From positions 345,480 through 409,479 of the forward strand of contig NZ_FODT01000005.1 in the NCBI RefSeq assembly GCF_900110435.1: a stretch of 64,000 bases of DNA. Reading direction: 5' to 3'. The translations under genes and the position numbers were made by a program. This document shows, in pieces, positions 43,587-52,840 of this stretch (position 1 is the first letter of the stretch; every line of letters starts with the position of its first letter). The notes below the pieces were generated by a model. It had not been told where the DNA came from. It saw only the letters and a list, made by a program, of their open reading frames with translations, and did not search any database. Source of the stretch: Rhodopseudomonas pseudopalustris. Its GTDB lineage: Bacteria; Pseudomonadota; Alphaproteobacteria; Rhizobiales; Xanthobacteraceae.

Positions 43587-44498
43587 TCACCCTTTCGTTG
43601 CGCCCGCGGTGAGCCCCGCGACGTAATAGTCCATCAGGAACGCGTAGATGATCAGCGGCGGCGCCGCGCCGAGCAGCGCCCCGGTCATGATCTGTCCCCA
43701 GTTGAAGACGTCGCCCTTGATCAGCGTGGTGATGATGCCGACCGGCAGCACGAGCTGGTCGACCGAGGTGGTGAACACCAGCGGATACAGGAATTGTGCC
43801 CACGACACGGTGAAGGCGAAGATCGTCGCGGCGATGATGCCGGGCATCGCCACCGGGATGAAGATCCGCGTCAGCGTCTGGAACCACGACGCGCCGTCGA
43901 TGATCGCCGCTTCGTCGAGTTCCTTGGGGATCGAGGCGAAATAGCCGATCATGATCCAGGTGCAGAACGGCACGGTCAGCGTCGGATAGATGATCAGCAG
44001 CACGTACCAGCGGTTGATCAGCGGGATGCCGCTCCAGTCGCCGAACGACGCGAACATCTTGAACAGCGGGATGAACAGCAGCGTGTCCGGGATCAGATAG
44101 GTCAGGAACACGCCGGTGGCGAGCGTCGCCGAGCCCCAGAACCGCATCCGCGCCAGCGCGAACGCGGCAGGCACGCTGATCAGCATGGTGATGGTGACGA
44201 CGAAGATCGAGACCATCGCCGAGTTGAAGAAGAAGGTCAGGAACTGGTTCGAGGTGAGCAACTGGATGTAATTGTCCAGCGTCGGGTGAAACACCCACCA
44301 CGGATTGGTCGCCGCCGAAATCTCCCGGCTGCTCTTCAGCGAGGTGATCAGCATGTACAGCGGCGGCACCAGCGAAAACGCCGCGAAGATCGTCAGGAAG
44401 ACATAGGACCATTTCAGCGCCCATGCGCGGTCGCGGCTCATGCTGCCGTAAGCGGGGTTGCGTCGCGGCCCGGTCTTGTCGATCGTGAGCGTGGCCAT
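43587..44498 (-). CDS. Carbohydrate ABC transporter permease (MalG type)
   Basis: The 303-residue inner-membrane protein has six predicted helices and the EAA loop [21 protein letters not shown] that docks to the ATPase. The ATG at 44498 overlaps the stop codon of the first permease as TGATG, which fixes the start; the long upstream frame is out-of-frame sequence over neighbouring genes. Confidence 0.92.
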   Translation of the reverse strand: MATLTIDKTGPRRNPAYGSMSRDRAWALKWSYVFLTIFAAFSLVPPLYMLITSLKSSREISAATNPWWVFHPTLDNYIQLLTSNQFLTFFFNSAMVSIFVVTITMLISVPAAFALARMRFWGSATLATGVFLTYLIPDTLLFIPLFKMFASFGDWSGIPLINRWYVLLIIYPTLTVPFCTWIMIGYFASIPKELDEAAIIDGASWFQTLTRIFIPVAMPGIIAATIFAFTVSWAQFLYPLVFTTSVDQLVLPVGIITTLIKGDVFNWGQIMTGALLGAAPPLIIYAFLMDYYVAGLTAGATKG

Positions 44499-45436
44499 CA
44501 GCTTTCGTTCCCGCGTTTGTTGATGTCGCGTAGGATGAAGATCGCCGCGACCGCCAGGATCGGCAGCATGAACAGCGAGACGCTGGCGCCGAGCGGAATA
44601 TCCGAGCCCTCGATTCCGATCCGGAACGCCCAGGTGGCGAAGATGTGGGTGTGGTCGAGCGGGCCGCCCGCGGTGAGAATGCGGACGATGTCGAAATTGG
44701 CGAAGGTGACGATCAGCGAGAACAGCGTGGTGATGGCGATGATGTTGCGCATCATCGGCAGCGTCACGTACCACAGCCGCTGCCACCAATTGGCGCCGTC
44801 GATCGACGCCGCCTCGTAGAGCTGCTCCGGAACCGATTTCAGCGCCGCCAGATACATGATCATGAAGAACGGCGCGCCGTACCAGATATTCACCAGGATC
44901 ACGGAGAACCGCGCCCACGCCGCGTCGCCGGTCCACGGGATCGGCCCGGCGCCGAACAGGCCGAGCGTGTAGTTGAACGCCGAATAGGACGGATCGAACA
45001 GCCACAGCCAGGCCAGCGTCGACATCGCGGGCGGGATCACCCACGGCACCAGCAACATGCCGCGCCATTTGCGCTGGCCCTTGGCCGGCACGTTGTGGAC
45101 GAAATGCGCGACGATGAAGCCGAGCAGCGCCTTGAAGAACACCGCGGTGATCGCGAACAGGCAGGATTGCTGCACGACCAGCCAGAACGTGTCGCGCTTG
45201 AACAGGAACTGGAAGTTGCCGAACCCGACGAAGCGCTGCATCGTCTTGTTCAGCGTCGACAGATGGATCGCGTAGAGCGCGGGATAGACCACCAGCACGC
45301 CGATCAGCACGAGCAGCGGCAGCGCCATCAGGAAAGCGATGGTGGATTTGCGGTGCATCATCGCCGCAAGCCCGCTTCGCTTGCGGCGGGTTGACGCCGC
45401 GGCGACGCGGCCGGGCTGATACGGAATGTCGACCAT
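44498..45436 (-). CDS. Carbohydrate ABC transporter permease (MalF type)
   Basis: The 312-residue membrane permease has the EAA motif EQLYEAASIDGANWWQRLW and about six helices after a basic N terminus (STRRKRSG). The ATG at 45436 has a GAGGA about ten bases upstream; an ATG 36 codons earlier would add a non-membrane leader without support. It pairs with the second permease to form the translocation pore. Confidence 0.9.
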   Translation of the reverse strand: MVDIPYQPGRVAAASTRRKRSGLAAMMHRKSTIAFLMALPLLVLIGVLVVYPALYAIHLSTLNKTMQRFVGFGNFQFLFKRDTFWLVVQQSCLFAITAVFFKALLGFIVAHFVHNVPAKGQRKWRGMLLVPWVIPPAMSTLAWLWLFDPSYSAFNYTLGLFGAGPIPWTGDAAWARFSVILVNIWYGAPFFMIMYLAALKSVPEQLYEAASIDGANWWQRLWYVTLPMMRNIIAITTLFSLIVTFANFDIVRILTAGGPLDHTHIFATWAFRIGIEGSDIPLGASVSLFMLPILAVAAIFILRDINKRGNES

Positions 45437-45568
45437 GATGGCGTCGTCCTCGCGCGAAATGGCTGGGAACGAGCCCGGAGCCGACGCGATCCGCGGCTCC
45501 GGGCGATGACGCATTGCGCCGGTCGGCGCTGCCGCGGAGATCATCCCGCAGCAGCCGCACGAGCGGCG

Positions 45569-47041
45569 TCAGCTCCGCATGAAGCCCTCGCATTCGCCTT
45601 CGGCCCAGGCGAGCGTCTTCTCCATCGCCTCGCCCTGGTAGTGGCGCACGCACATCTTCGTCAGCGTGGCCTGGGCATAGATCTGCTGGGCGATCTTCGG
45701 CGGCGCCGGCGACGCCGCGATCGACAACGTCTGGCGCTGATACGGATCGGGATAGCTGAACAGCGTTCCGGCCGGCGGCGCCTGCTCCGCCCAGACCTTC
45801 AGCTTGGTGAGGTTCGCGAACGCCGGCAGATCGTAGCCGCCGCTGGCCGCGACCAGCTTCTCGATCGACTCCGGCTGCGACAGATGCCGCAGCAGGCTCT
45901 TGGCCGCCTCCTTGTTCTTGGAGAACGTCCAGGTGGCCCAGAAGAACGGCAGGAACGGCGCGTAGCGCCCCTTTGGACCTTTCGGGAAACCGTGGGTCCA
46001 GAGCTGCTCGGCGACTTGCGGCGCGTCGCGCTTGGCGACCGCCCAGGCGCTCGGCGGGTTCATGATCATCGCGCCTCGGCCGGACACGATCCATTTGTTA
46101 TTCGAGGAATCGTCCCAGGCGGGGACGTCCGGCGGCAGGAACGCCATCAGTTTCTTGTAGAAGTCGAGCACCTGGCGGACCTCGTCGGTCTTCACCGTCA
46201 GGTCGCCCTTGGCGTTGACGAGCTGCGCCCCGAACGCCTGGAAGAACGCGCCGGCGCTGTCGACGCTGTCCGAGGTCTCGCCGAGTCCGATGCCGAACGG
46301 CACGCCGGCCTTGTGGCAGGCTTCCGCCGCCTTCAGGAACGTCTCCATGGTCCAGTCGTCATCCTTGGGCTCGCTGCCCGCGGGATACATCGCCTGGATG
46401 TCGAGATTGGCGTGCTTCTTCAGCAGATCGATGCGCGTGCACGGCCCCTTGATCTGGCTGCCGATGCAGGACGGCACCGCGAGCCATTTGCCGTCGCGCT
46501 TGGCGAGATATTCGACAGTATTGTTGACCTTGCCGTTCTGCTTGATCAGGTCTTCCATCAGATCGTTGACGGGCTCGATCAGTTCGGCGTTGGCGTGCGG
46601 CCACCAGGTCGGCATCGACAGGATGTCGTGGCCGGATTTCGCCTGCGCTTCCGCGGCGATGGTCAGCAGGTTCTTGTTGCCCTGACTCGGGATGTAGTCG
46701 ATCGAGACCTCGACCTTTTCCTTCTCGCCCCATTGCTTGACGAGTTCGGTGCAGCTGTTGTTGGCGCCGGGCACCCAATGATCCCAGAAGCCCATCGTCA
46801 GCTTGCCGGCGGCGTGGGCGCCGCGGACGTAAGGCGCGGTGACGAGCGCGGCCGTTGTGGCGGCGGTGGCGGCGACGAACTGACGTCGGGTCAGCCTTCT
46901 CCGGGACATTGCATCAAGAGACGTAGCAGATAATTTGGTGTGATGAGGCTTACTGTCATGAGGCTTGATGTCATGAGAACTGGCGTCATGAGGCTTGGCA
47001 TCATAAGAACCGGCATCATGAGACGTGTCATCATGAGACAT
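45569..47041 (-). CDS. ABC transporter substrate-binding protein with Tat signal and a pentapeptide-repeat leader
   Basis: A family 1 extracellular solute-binding protein that captures a sugar-like substrate in the periplasm. A twin-arginine motif (SRRRLTRRQFVAATAATTAA, from residue 45) precedes AHAAGKLTMGF, the mature start. Upstream of the Tat motif lie about 44 residues made of seven pentapeptides rich in His and Asp. The ATG at 47041 has a very good AGGGAGG six bases before it, whereas the ATG just before the Tat motif (46909) has none, so the leader seems to be translated. It is the first gene of the importer operon. Confidence 0.88.
   Translation of the reverse strand: MSHDDTSHDAGSYDAKPHDASSHDIKPHDSKPHHTKLSATSLDAMSRRRLTRRQFVAATAATTAALVTAPYVRGAHAAGKLTMGFWDHWVPGANNSCTELVKQWGEKEKVEVSIDYIPSQGNKNLLTIAAEAQAKSGHDILSMPTWWPHANAELIEPVNDLMEDLIKQNGKVNNTVEYLAKRDGKWLAVPSCIGSQIKGPCTRIDLLKKHANLDIQAMYPAGSEPKDDDWTMETFLKAAEACHKAGVPFGIGLGETSDSVDSAGAFFQAFGAQLVNAKGDLTVKTDEVRQVLDFYKKLMAFLPPDVPAWDDSSNNKWIVSGRGAMIMNPPSAWAVAKRDAPQVAEQLWTHGFPKGPKGRYAPFLPFFWATWTFSKNKEAAKSLLRHLSQPESIEKLVAASGGYDLPAFANLTKLKVWAEQAPPAGTLFSYPDPYQRQTLSIAASPAPPKIAQQIYAQATLTKMCVRHYQGEAMEKTLAWAEGECEGFMRS
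46934..47038 (-). repeat. 15-bp tandem repeat (7 units) encoding His-Asp pentapeptides
   Basis: Seven degenerate 15-bp units, on the plus strand of the form gtcatgaggcttgat, encode SHDDT, SHDAG, SYDAK, PHDAS, SHDIK, PHDSK, PHHTK at the N terminus of the binding-protein precursor. Confidence 0.85.
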
Positions 47042-47388
47042 GGCGTTCCTCCCTGGTGAGCCAATGCGATGGTCTGGGCTTTGAAGCGCTTGTTCTTGAT
47101 GGCGCGACTCTGAAGGCCGCTTTTGCCACGGAAGCAGTATCTGTCGTCACGACGATCTGATCAGAATTGTCAGCAACTGTCGAGAAATCAGATTGGTTAG
47201 TTGATCAGACGATTAGTTGGAGTTGTTTGCACAGCAGCATCGCCGCGCGGTGCACCGCGGAAATTGTGCTACGCAAAGGCTCGCACGTGCGTTCGCATCT
47301 GCACTGCGCCGCATCTGCATGACGATGGCGGCGAGGTTTGCCGCATGGCACGCGGCGCAATTGCCGCACCCGTCGCGCAATTGTCGGC
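47042..47388. other. Upstream region of the ABC-importer operon
   Basis: 347 bases without a gene. It should carry the promoter of the importer operon (minus strand) and trails the DMT gene, which is also on the minus strand. Two copies of TGATCAGA (47158-47165, within the palindrome TCTGATCAGA, and 47202-47209) are 44 bases apart, about four helical turns, and could be operator half-sites. The region 47130-47230 is less GC-rich than its surroundings. Confidence 0.4.
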
Positions 47389-48288
47389 CTATGAGCGCGT
47401 CGCCAGCGCAACGCCGGCGAGCGTCAGCACCAGCGCCGCGATCTGGCCGAGGCCGAGCGGCTCGTGCAGCGCGATCGCCGAGGCCACAACGCCGATCACC
47501 GGCACCGCCATGGTCCCGATCGCCGCCACCGAGGCCGGCAATCGCTGCACCGCCGCGAACCAGCACAGATAAGCGACGCAGAACTGGATCACGATCAGAT
47601 AGACCAGCCCGGCCCAGCCGAGCGGCGACAACGCGTCGAGCTGCGGCACCTCGAACGCCAATCCGATCACCACCACCGGAAAGCTGCCGATCCCGATCTG
47701 CCACGCCGCCGAGGTGGTGCCCGGCAAAGCGATCGGAAACCGCTTCAGGAAGACGGTGCCGAGCGCGAAGCCGACCGCGCCGGACAGCGCCAGCAGCACG
47801 CCGGGCAGCTTGGCGACGCTGGCGGCGAAGCCGTGGGCGCCGAGCAGCGCGACGATGCCGCCGAACGCCATCGCCAGCGCCAGGACGCGCAGCAGGGTCA
47901 TCCGCTCACCGAGCAGCGGCCACGCCAGCAGCGCCGTCCACACCGGCATGGTGTAGGCGATCACCGCGGTCTCGCCGGCCGGCAGCCAGAGCAGCGCCAG
48001 GCCCATCACCGCCATCCACACCGTCACGTTGAAGAACGCCGAGATCACCAGCCGAAGCCGCTGGCTGCGCGGCACCGCGAGGCTGTCGCCGCGCAGCCAG
48101 GCGATCGCGAACAGCGTCAGGGCGCCCGCAAGCCCGGTGAGGCCCCGCGCCGGCAGCGGCGGCCATTGCGAGATGACGTATTTGGTGATCGGCCAGCTCA
48201 GCCCCCACGACACCGAGGTGACGGCGAGCAGCACCAGACCGCTGGTCGCGACGCGCGGCGGCGCCGCGGCGGAGGATCGGTCGGACAT
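47389..48288 (-). CDS. DMT-superfamily (EamA) transporter
   Basis: The 299-residue inner-membrane protein has ten predicted helices in two EamA repeats (SWGLSWPITKYVI in the first; FALGTVFLKRFPIALPG and AAIGTMAVPVIGVVASAI in the second). Members export or import amino acids, metabolites or drugs; the substrate cannot be told. It ends 347 bases before the importer operon and is divergent from nrdJ. Confidence 0.88.
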   Translation of the reverse strand: MSDRSSAAAPPRVATSGLVLLAVTSVSWGLSWPITKYVISQWPPLPARGLTGLAGALTLFAIAWLRGDSLAVPRSQRLRLVISAFFNVTVWMAVMGLALLWLPAGETAVIAYTMPVWTALLAWPLLGERMTLLRVLALAMAFGGIVALLGAHGFAASVAKLPGVLLALSGAVGFALGTVFLKRFPIALPGTTSAAWQIGIGSFPVVVIGLAFEVPQLDALSPLGWAGLVYLIVIQFCVAYLCWFAAVQRLPASVAAIGTMAVPVIGVVASAIALHEPLGLGQIAALVLTLAGVALATRS

Positions 48289-48548
48289 GGGGGCACCCGG
48301 CAGGATGGACGGGCCTCACCATGCCGGTATTGGCGTCCCGTCACCACCCTCAAAAACGGCGGCGGGCCATTCCGGGCTGAGTCGCGCGTGGCAAGCCCCC
48401 GGAGCGAAAAAATACCTGCCCTGTGAACAGCGGGTGCAGGCTGGAATCCGGGCCGCGCCGCCGGGTTTTTGCTGTTTGGATTCCGTGAGGACTCACCGAT
48501 ACTTGGCCCCGTCAGGACGCCACCCCACCCCCTGTTTTCCACGTAGTT

Positions 48549-48595
48549 CCACCATATTTAGTATTTGATTCAGGAACCCGCACTATTGCTTGACG
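48549..48595 (+). promoter_or_regulatory. Tandem candidate NrdR boxes and promoter of nrdJ
   Basis: Box 1, CCACCATATTTAGTAT (48549-48564), agrees with the NrdR consensus ACACWATATNTWGTGT at 13 of 16 positions. Box 2, GCACTATTGCTTGACG (48580-48595), agrees at 10. Their starts are 31 bases apart, the three-turn phasing usual for NrdR. Box 2 overlaps a -35-like TTGACG (48590-48595), with a weak -10 region around 48613-48619. The pattern implies NrdR repression of ribonucleotide reductase. Confidence 0.6.
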
Positions 48596-48619
48596 GGTCA
48601 GACGGAGTCGGCCTAGCTT

Positions 48620-48954
48620 CAGGACTGTTCAGCGAGGGTAGTTTTTGGTCCCGCCGAACACTCCCAGAAGGGTACCGAGCCGACCACCTCCGACAAGCCT
48701 GAGCGGCACCGGGGCGTGGGGTCATCTGTGCTCAAAATCGACTGTTTGGGCGCAACAGACGGGCCGCGTAACGGGCTCGCGTCAAAGCGTGGGACTTGCG
48801 TAGGGTAGAGGCCGCGATTGAAGGCAATCGCGCGTCGCCCTTTGAGACACAACAGGGCCGGACCACCGGCTCGCATGGCGAACCCGATTGAATTTTGGGT
48901 TCGCGACCAACAACTTTCGGGCCCAGCGGGGTCCGGCACAGAACGGGGCACGAG
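48620..48954 (+). promoter_or_regulatory. Long structured leader of nrdJ
   Basis: If transcription starts near the promoter at 48.6 kb, about 330 nt precede nrdJ. I see hairpins GCGATTG/CAATCGC (48814-48831), GCCGG/CCGGC (48857-48870), GCGAACCC/GGGTTCGC (48878-48904) and GGGCCC/GGGTCC (48919-48934), the last just before the start codon. None of the conserved cobalamin-riboswitch boxes is present, although the enzyme uses B12. No alternative gene is supported in 48289-48954. Confidence 0.45.
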
Positions 48955-51900
48955 ATGAAGATCGAGCGGCGCTACACCACTGACGGCCAGTCACCCTATG
49001 CGGCGATTCAGTTCCGGCTGACGACGAGCGAGATTCGCAATCCCGATGGGTCGGTGGTGTTTCGCCTCGAGAATGTCGAAGTGCCCGACAGCTGGTCGCA
49101 GGTCGCCTCCGACGTGCTGGCGCAGAAATATTTCCGCAAGGCGGGCGTCGCCGCGCGCCTGAAGAAGGTCGAGGAAGAGACCGTGCCGTCGTGGCTGTGG
49201 CGCTCGGTGCCCGACACCGACGCGCTCGCCGCCCTGCCCGATAGCGAGCGCTTCACCAGCGAGCATTCGTCCAAGCAGGTATTCGACCGCCTCGCCGGCT
49301 GCTGGACCTATTGGGGCTGGAAGGGCGATTACTTCTCGTCCGAAGACGACGCCCGCGCCTTCTACGACGAGCTGCGCTACATGCTGGCGTCGCAGATGGT
49401 CGCGCCGAATTCGCCGCAATGGTTCAACACCGGCCTGCACTGGGCTTACGGCGTCGACGGCCCCGGCCAGGGCCACTATTACGTCGATCACAAGACCGGC
49501 AAGCTGACCAAGTCGAAATCCGCCTACGAGCATCCGCAGCCGCACGCCTGCTTCATCCAGGGCATCGAGGACGACCTCGTCAACGAGGGCGGCATCATGG
49601 ACCTGTGGGTGCGTGAGGCGCGGCTGTTCAAATACGGCTCCGGCACCGGCTCCAATTTCTCGCGGCTGCGCGGCGAAGGCGAACGCCTGTCCGGCGGCGG
49701 CCGCTCCTCCGGCCTGATGAGCTTCCTGAAGATCGGCGACCGCGCCGCCGGCGCGATCAAGAGCGGCGGCACCACGCGGCGTGCCGCCAAGATGGTGGTG
49801 GTCGACGCCGACCATCCGGACATCGAGGCCTATATCGACTGGAAGGTGAAGGAGGAGCAGAAGGTCTCGGCTCTCGTCACCGGCTCCAAACTCAATCAGA
49901 AGCACCTCAAGGCGATCCTGAAGGCCTGCGTCAACTGCCAGGGCTCGGGCGACGACTGCTTCGACCCCGAGAAGAACCCTGCGCTCCGCCGCGAGGTCAA
50001 GCTCGCGCGCCGCGCGCTGGTGACCGACGCGATGATCAAGCGCGTCATCCAGTACGCCAAGCAGGGCTACAAGGAGATCGACTTCCCGATCTACGACACC
50101 GACTGGGATTCGGAGGCCTACCTCACCGTCTCCGGCCAGAACTCCAACAATTCGGTGTCGCTGAAGGACGACTTCTTGCGCGCGGTCGAAACGGATGGGG
50201 ATTGGAACCTCACCGGCCGCACCACCAAGAAGGTGATGAAGACGCTGAAGGCCCGCGATCTGTGGGAGAAGATCGGCTACGCCGCCTGGGCCAGCGCCGA
50301 TCCCGGCCTGCACTTCAACACCACGATGAACGACTGGCACACCTGCAAGGCCTCGGGCGACATCCGGGCCAGCAATCCGTGCTCGGAATACATGTTCCTG
50401 GACGACACCGCCTGCAACCTCGCCTCGGCCAACCTGCTGACCTTCTACGACACCACGGCGAACGTGTTCGACCTCGGCGCCTATGAGCATCTGTGCCGGC
50501 TGTGGACCGTCGTGCTCGAGATCTCGGTGCTGATGGCGCAGTTTCCGTCGAAGCAGATCGCCGAGCTGTCTTACGAGTTCCGCACCCTCGGCCTCGGCTT
50601 CGCCAATATCGGCGGCCTGCTGATGACCATGGGGCTCAGCTACGACTCCAAGGAAGGCCGCGCGCTGTGCGGCGCGCTGTCGGCGATCATGACCGGCGTG
50701 TCGTATGCGACGTCGGCCGAGATGGCGGCGAAGCTCGGCCCGTTCCCCGGCTACAAGAAGAACGCCGCGCACATGCTGCGGGTGATCCGCAATCACCGCC
50801 GCGCCGCCCATGGCGAAAGCCGCGGCTATGAGGCGCTGTCGGTCGCCCCTGTCCCGCTCGACCACGCCGGCTGCCCGATCCCCGAAGCGATCACGCACGC
50901 CAAGGCGGCGTGGGACAGAGCGCTCGAACTCGGCGAACTGCACGGCTATCGCAACGCGCAGGTTTCGGTGGTCGCGCCGACCGGCACGATCGGCCTGGTG
51001 ATGGATTGCGACACCACCGGCATCGAGCCCGACTTCGCGCTGGTGAAGTTCAAGAAGCTCGCCGGCGGCGGCTACTGGAAGATCATCAACCGCGCGGTGC
51101 CCGCCGCCTTGCGCATCCTCGGCTATCCGGAAAACCAGATCGCCGAGATCGAGGCCTATGCGGTCGGCCACGGCTCGCTGTCCAACGCGCCGGCGATCAA
51201 CCATTCGACCCTCAAGGCGAAGGGCTTCACCGACGAAGCGCTGGCCAAGGTCGAGGCGGCGCTGCCGACCGCCTTCGACATCAAATTCGCCTTCAACAAA
51301 TGGACGTTCGGCGAGGACTTCCTGCGCCAGACCCTGAAGATCGAGGCCGACGCGATCGCCGCGCCGAACTTCGACCTGCTCGCCGCGCTCGGCTTCTCCA
51401 AGCGCGAGATCGAGGCCGCCAACATCCACATCTGCGGCGCGATGACCGTGGAAGGCGCGCCGCATCTGAAGGCGGATCACTACGCGGTGTTCGATTGCGC
51501 CAATCCCTGCGGCAAGATCGGCAAGCGCTATCTGTCGGTCGAGAGCCACATCCGGATGATGGCGGCGGCGCAGCCGTTCATCTCGGGCGCGATCTCCAAG
51601 ACCATCAACATGCCGAACGACGCCACGGTGGAGGACTGCAAGTCCGCCTACATGCTGTCGTGGAAGCTCGCGCTGAAGGCCAACGCGCTGTATCGCGACG
51701 GCTCGAAGCTGTCGCAGCCGCTGTCGTCGCAACTGATCTCCGACGACGACGAGGATGATGATGCGCTCGACGCCTTCCTGGAGAAGCCGATGGCGGCGCG
51801 CGCCGCCCACGTCTCCGAAAAGGTGGTGGAGCGTCTGGTCGAGCGCATCGTGGTGATGCGCGAGCGCGAGCGGATGCCGGATCGCCGCAAGGGCTACACC

Positions 51901-52725
51901 CAGAAGGCGGTGGTCGGCGGCCACAAGGTCTATCTGCGCACCGGCGAATATGACGACGGCCGGATCGGCGAGATCTTTATCGACATGCACAAAGAGGGTG
52001 CCGCCCTCCGATCGTTCATCAACAACTTCGCGATCGCGGTGTCGCTCGGCCTGCAATACGGCGTGCCGCTCGAGGAATATGTCGACGCCTTCACCTTCAC
52101 CCGCTTCGAGCCCGCCGGCCCGGTGCAGGGCAACGACTCGATCAAGTATGCGACGTCGATCCTCGACTACGTGTTCCGCGAACTCGCGGTCAGCTACATG
52201 GGCCGGTTCGACCTCGCCCATGTCGATCCGAGCGAGACCGGCTTCGACGCCATCGGCAAGGGCGTCGACGAAGGCAAGGCGCCGGAAGGCACGCCGTCGA
52301 GCCACGCCGCGACCAAATATCTGTCGAAGGGCCTGACCCGCTCGCGCACCGACAATCTGGTGGTGATGCGCGGCGTGCCGGCCTCGCCCGACAGCGGCTC
52401 GGCTCCGGTCAAGATGGCCTACTCCCAGCCGGAGACCCACGCCAAGTCGACCTCCCGCATCGGCGACGTCCTCGAAGGCGCCACCGCGCTGAAGCAGGAA
52501 GTCCAGACCGATCTGTCGCCGACCGAAAAGCTCGAAGCGCTGCAATGGAGCAAGGCCAACACCGCCGCCACGCAGCCCGTCGCCTCCAAAGCCGAACGCC
52601 GCGCCGAAGCCAAAGCGCGCGGCTACGAGGGCGACAGCTGCGGCGAATGCGGGAATTTCACGCTGGTGCGGAACGGGACTTGTATGAAGTGTGATACTTG
52701 CGGAAGCACGACGGGGTGTAGCTGA
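48955..52725 (+). CDS. nrdJ: Vitamin B12-dependent ribonucleotide reductase (class II)
   Basis: The 1256-residue enzyme reduces ribonucleotides to deoxyribonucleotides using adenosylcobalamin. Visible are [10 protein letters not shown] near the N terminus, the active-site cysteine region [44 protein letters not shown], the [18 protein letters not shown] loop and a C-terminal cysteine-rich tail ([24 protein letters not shown]) that re-reduces the active site. The ATG at 48955 (MKIERRYT) fits the family; an upstream ATG at 48895 is inside the leader hairpins. A B12 requirement links it to the cobalamin genes near 57-63 kb. Confidence 0.97.
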   Translation: MKIERRYTTDGQSPYAAIQFRLTTSEIRNPDGSVVFRLENVEVPDSWSQVASDVLAQKYFRKAGVAARLKKVEEETVPSWLWRSVPDTDALAALPDSERFTSEHSSKQVFDRLAGCWTYWGWKGDYFSSEDDARAFYDELRYMLASQMVAPNSPQWFNTGLHWAYGVDGPGQGHYYVDHKTGKLTKSKSAYEHPQPHACFIQGIEDDLVNEGGIMDLWVREARLFKYGSGTGSNFSRLRGEGERLSGGGRSSGLMSFLKIGDRAAGAIKSGGTTRRAAKMVVVDADHPDIEAYIDWKVKEEQKVSALVTGSKLNQKHLKAILKACVNCQGSGDDCFDPEKNPALRREVKLARRALVTDAMIKRVIQYAKQGYKEIDFPIYDTDWDSEAYLTVSGQNSNNSVSLKDDFLRAVETDGDWNLTGRTTKKVMKTLKARDLWEKIGYAAWASADPGLHFNTTMNDWHTCKASGDIRASNPCSEYMFLDDTACNLASANLLTFYDTTANVFDLGAYEHLCRLWTVVLEISVLMAQFPSKQIAELSYEFRTLGLGFANIGGLLMTMGLSYDSKEGRALCGALSAIMTGVSYATSAEMAAKLGPFPGYKKNAAHMLRVIRNHRRAAHGESRGYEALSVAPVPLDHAGCPIPEAITHAKAAWDRALELGELHGYRNAQVSVVAPTGTIGLVMDCDTTGIEPDFALVKFKKLAGGGYWKIINRAVPAALRILGYPENQIAEIEAYAVGHGSLSNAPAINHSTLKAKGFTDEALAKVEAALPTAFDIKFAFNKWTFGEDFLRQTLKIEADAIAAPNFDLLAALGFSKREIEAANIHICGAMTVEGAPHLKADHYAVFDCANPCGKIGKRYLSVESHIRMMAAAQPFISGAISKTINMPNDATVEDCKSAYMLSWKLALKANALYRDGSKLSQPLSSQLISDDDEDDDALDAFLEKPMAARAAHVSEKVVERLVERIVVMRERERMPDRRKGYTQKAVVGGHKVYLRTGEYDDGRIGEIFIDMHKEGAALRSFINNFAIAVSLGLQYGVPLEEYVDAFTFTRFEPAGPVQGNDSIKYATSILDYVFRELAVSYMGRFDLAHVDPSETGFDAIGKGVDEGKAPEGTPSSHAATKYLSKGLTRSRTDNLVVMRGVPASPDSGSAPVKMAYSQPETHAKSTSRIGDVLEGATALKQEVQTDLSPTEKLEALQWSKANTAATQPVASKAERRAEAKARGYEGDSCGECGNFTLVRNGTCMKCDTCGSTTGCS

Positions 52726-52750
52726 GACTTTTTATCCGCTTGAGGACTTT

Positions 52751-52781
52751 GGCCCGACGGCGATAAGCTCGCTGTCGGGCC
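52751..52781 (+). terminator. nrdJ terminator
   Basis: A 13-base stem (GGCCCGACGGCGA with one G-U pair against TCGCTGTCGGGCC) and a TAAGC loop, 25 bases after the stop codon, followed by TATTC. It marks the left border of the low-GC island. Confidence 0.75.
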
Positions 52782-52840
52782 TATTCATGACATGTTGAAG
52801 TTATTCGGCATTCGCATTCTTAGGAAAGACGTTTCTCCAA

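Noticed and set aside
48289..48954. Possible cobalamin riboswitch before nrdJ, prompted by TACCTGCC near 48420
   Set aside because: Only that short string resembles the B12 box; GGTGCC, GGGAA and GCCACTG are missing and it is far from the gene.
48991..52545. A 1184-codon open frame antisense to nrdJ
   Set aside because: Composition is that of an antisense shadow (Arg, His, Gly, Val rich, no motif), as is common opposite GC-rich genes.
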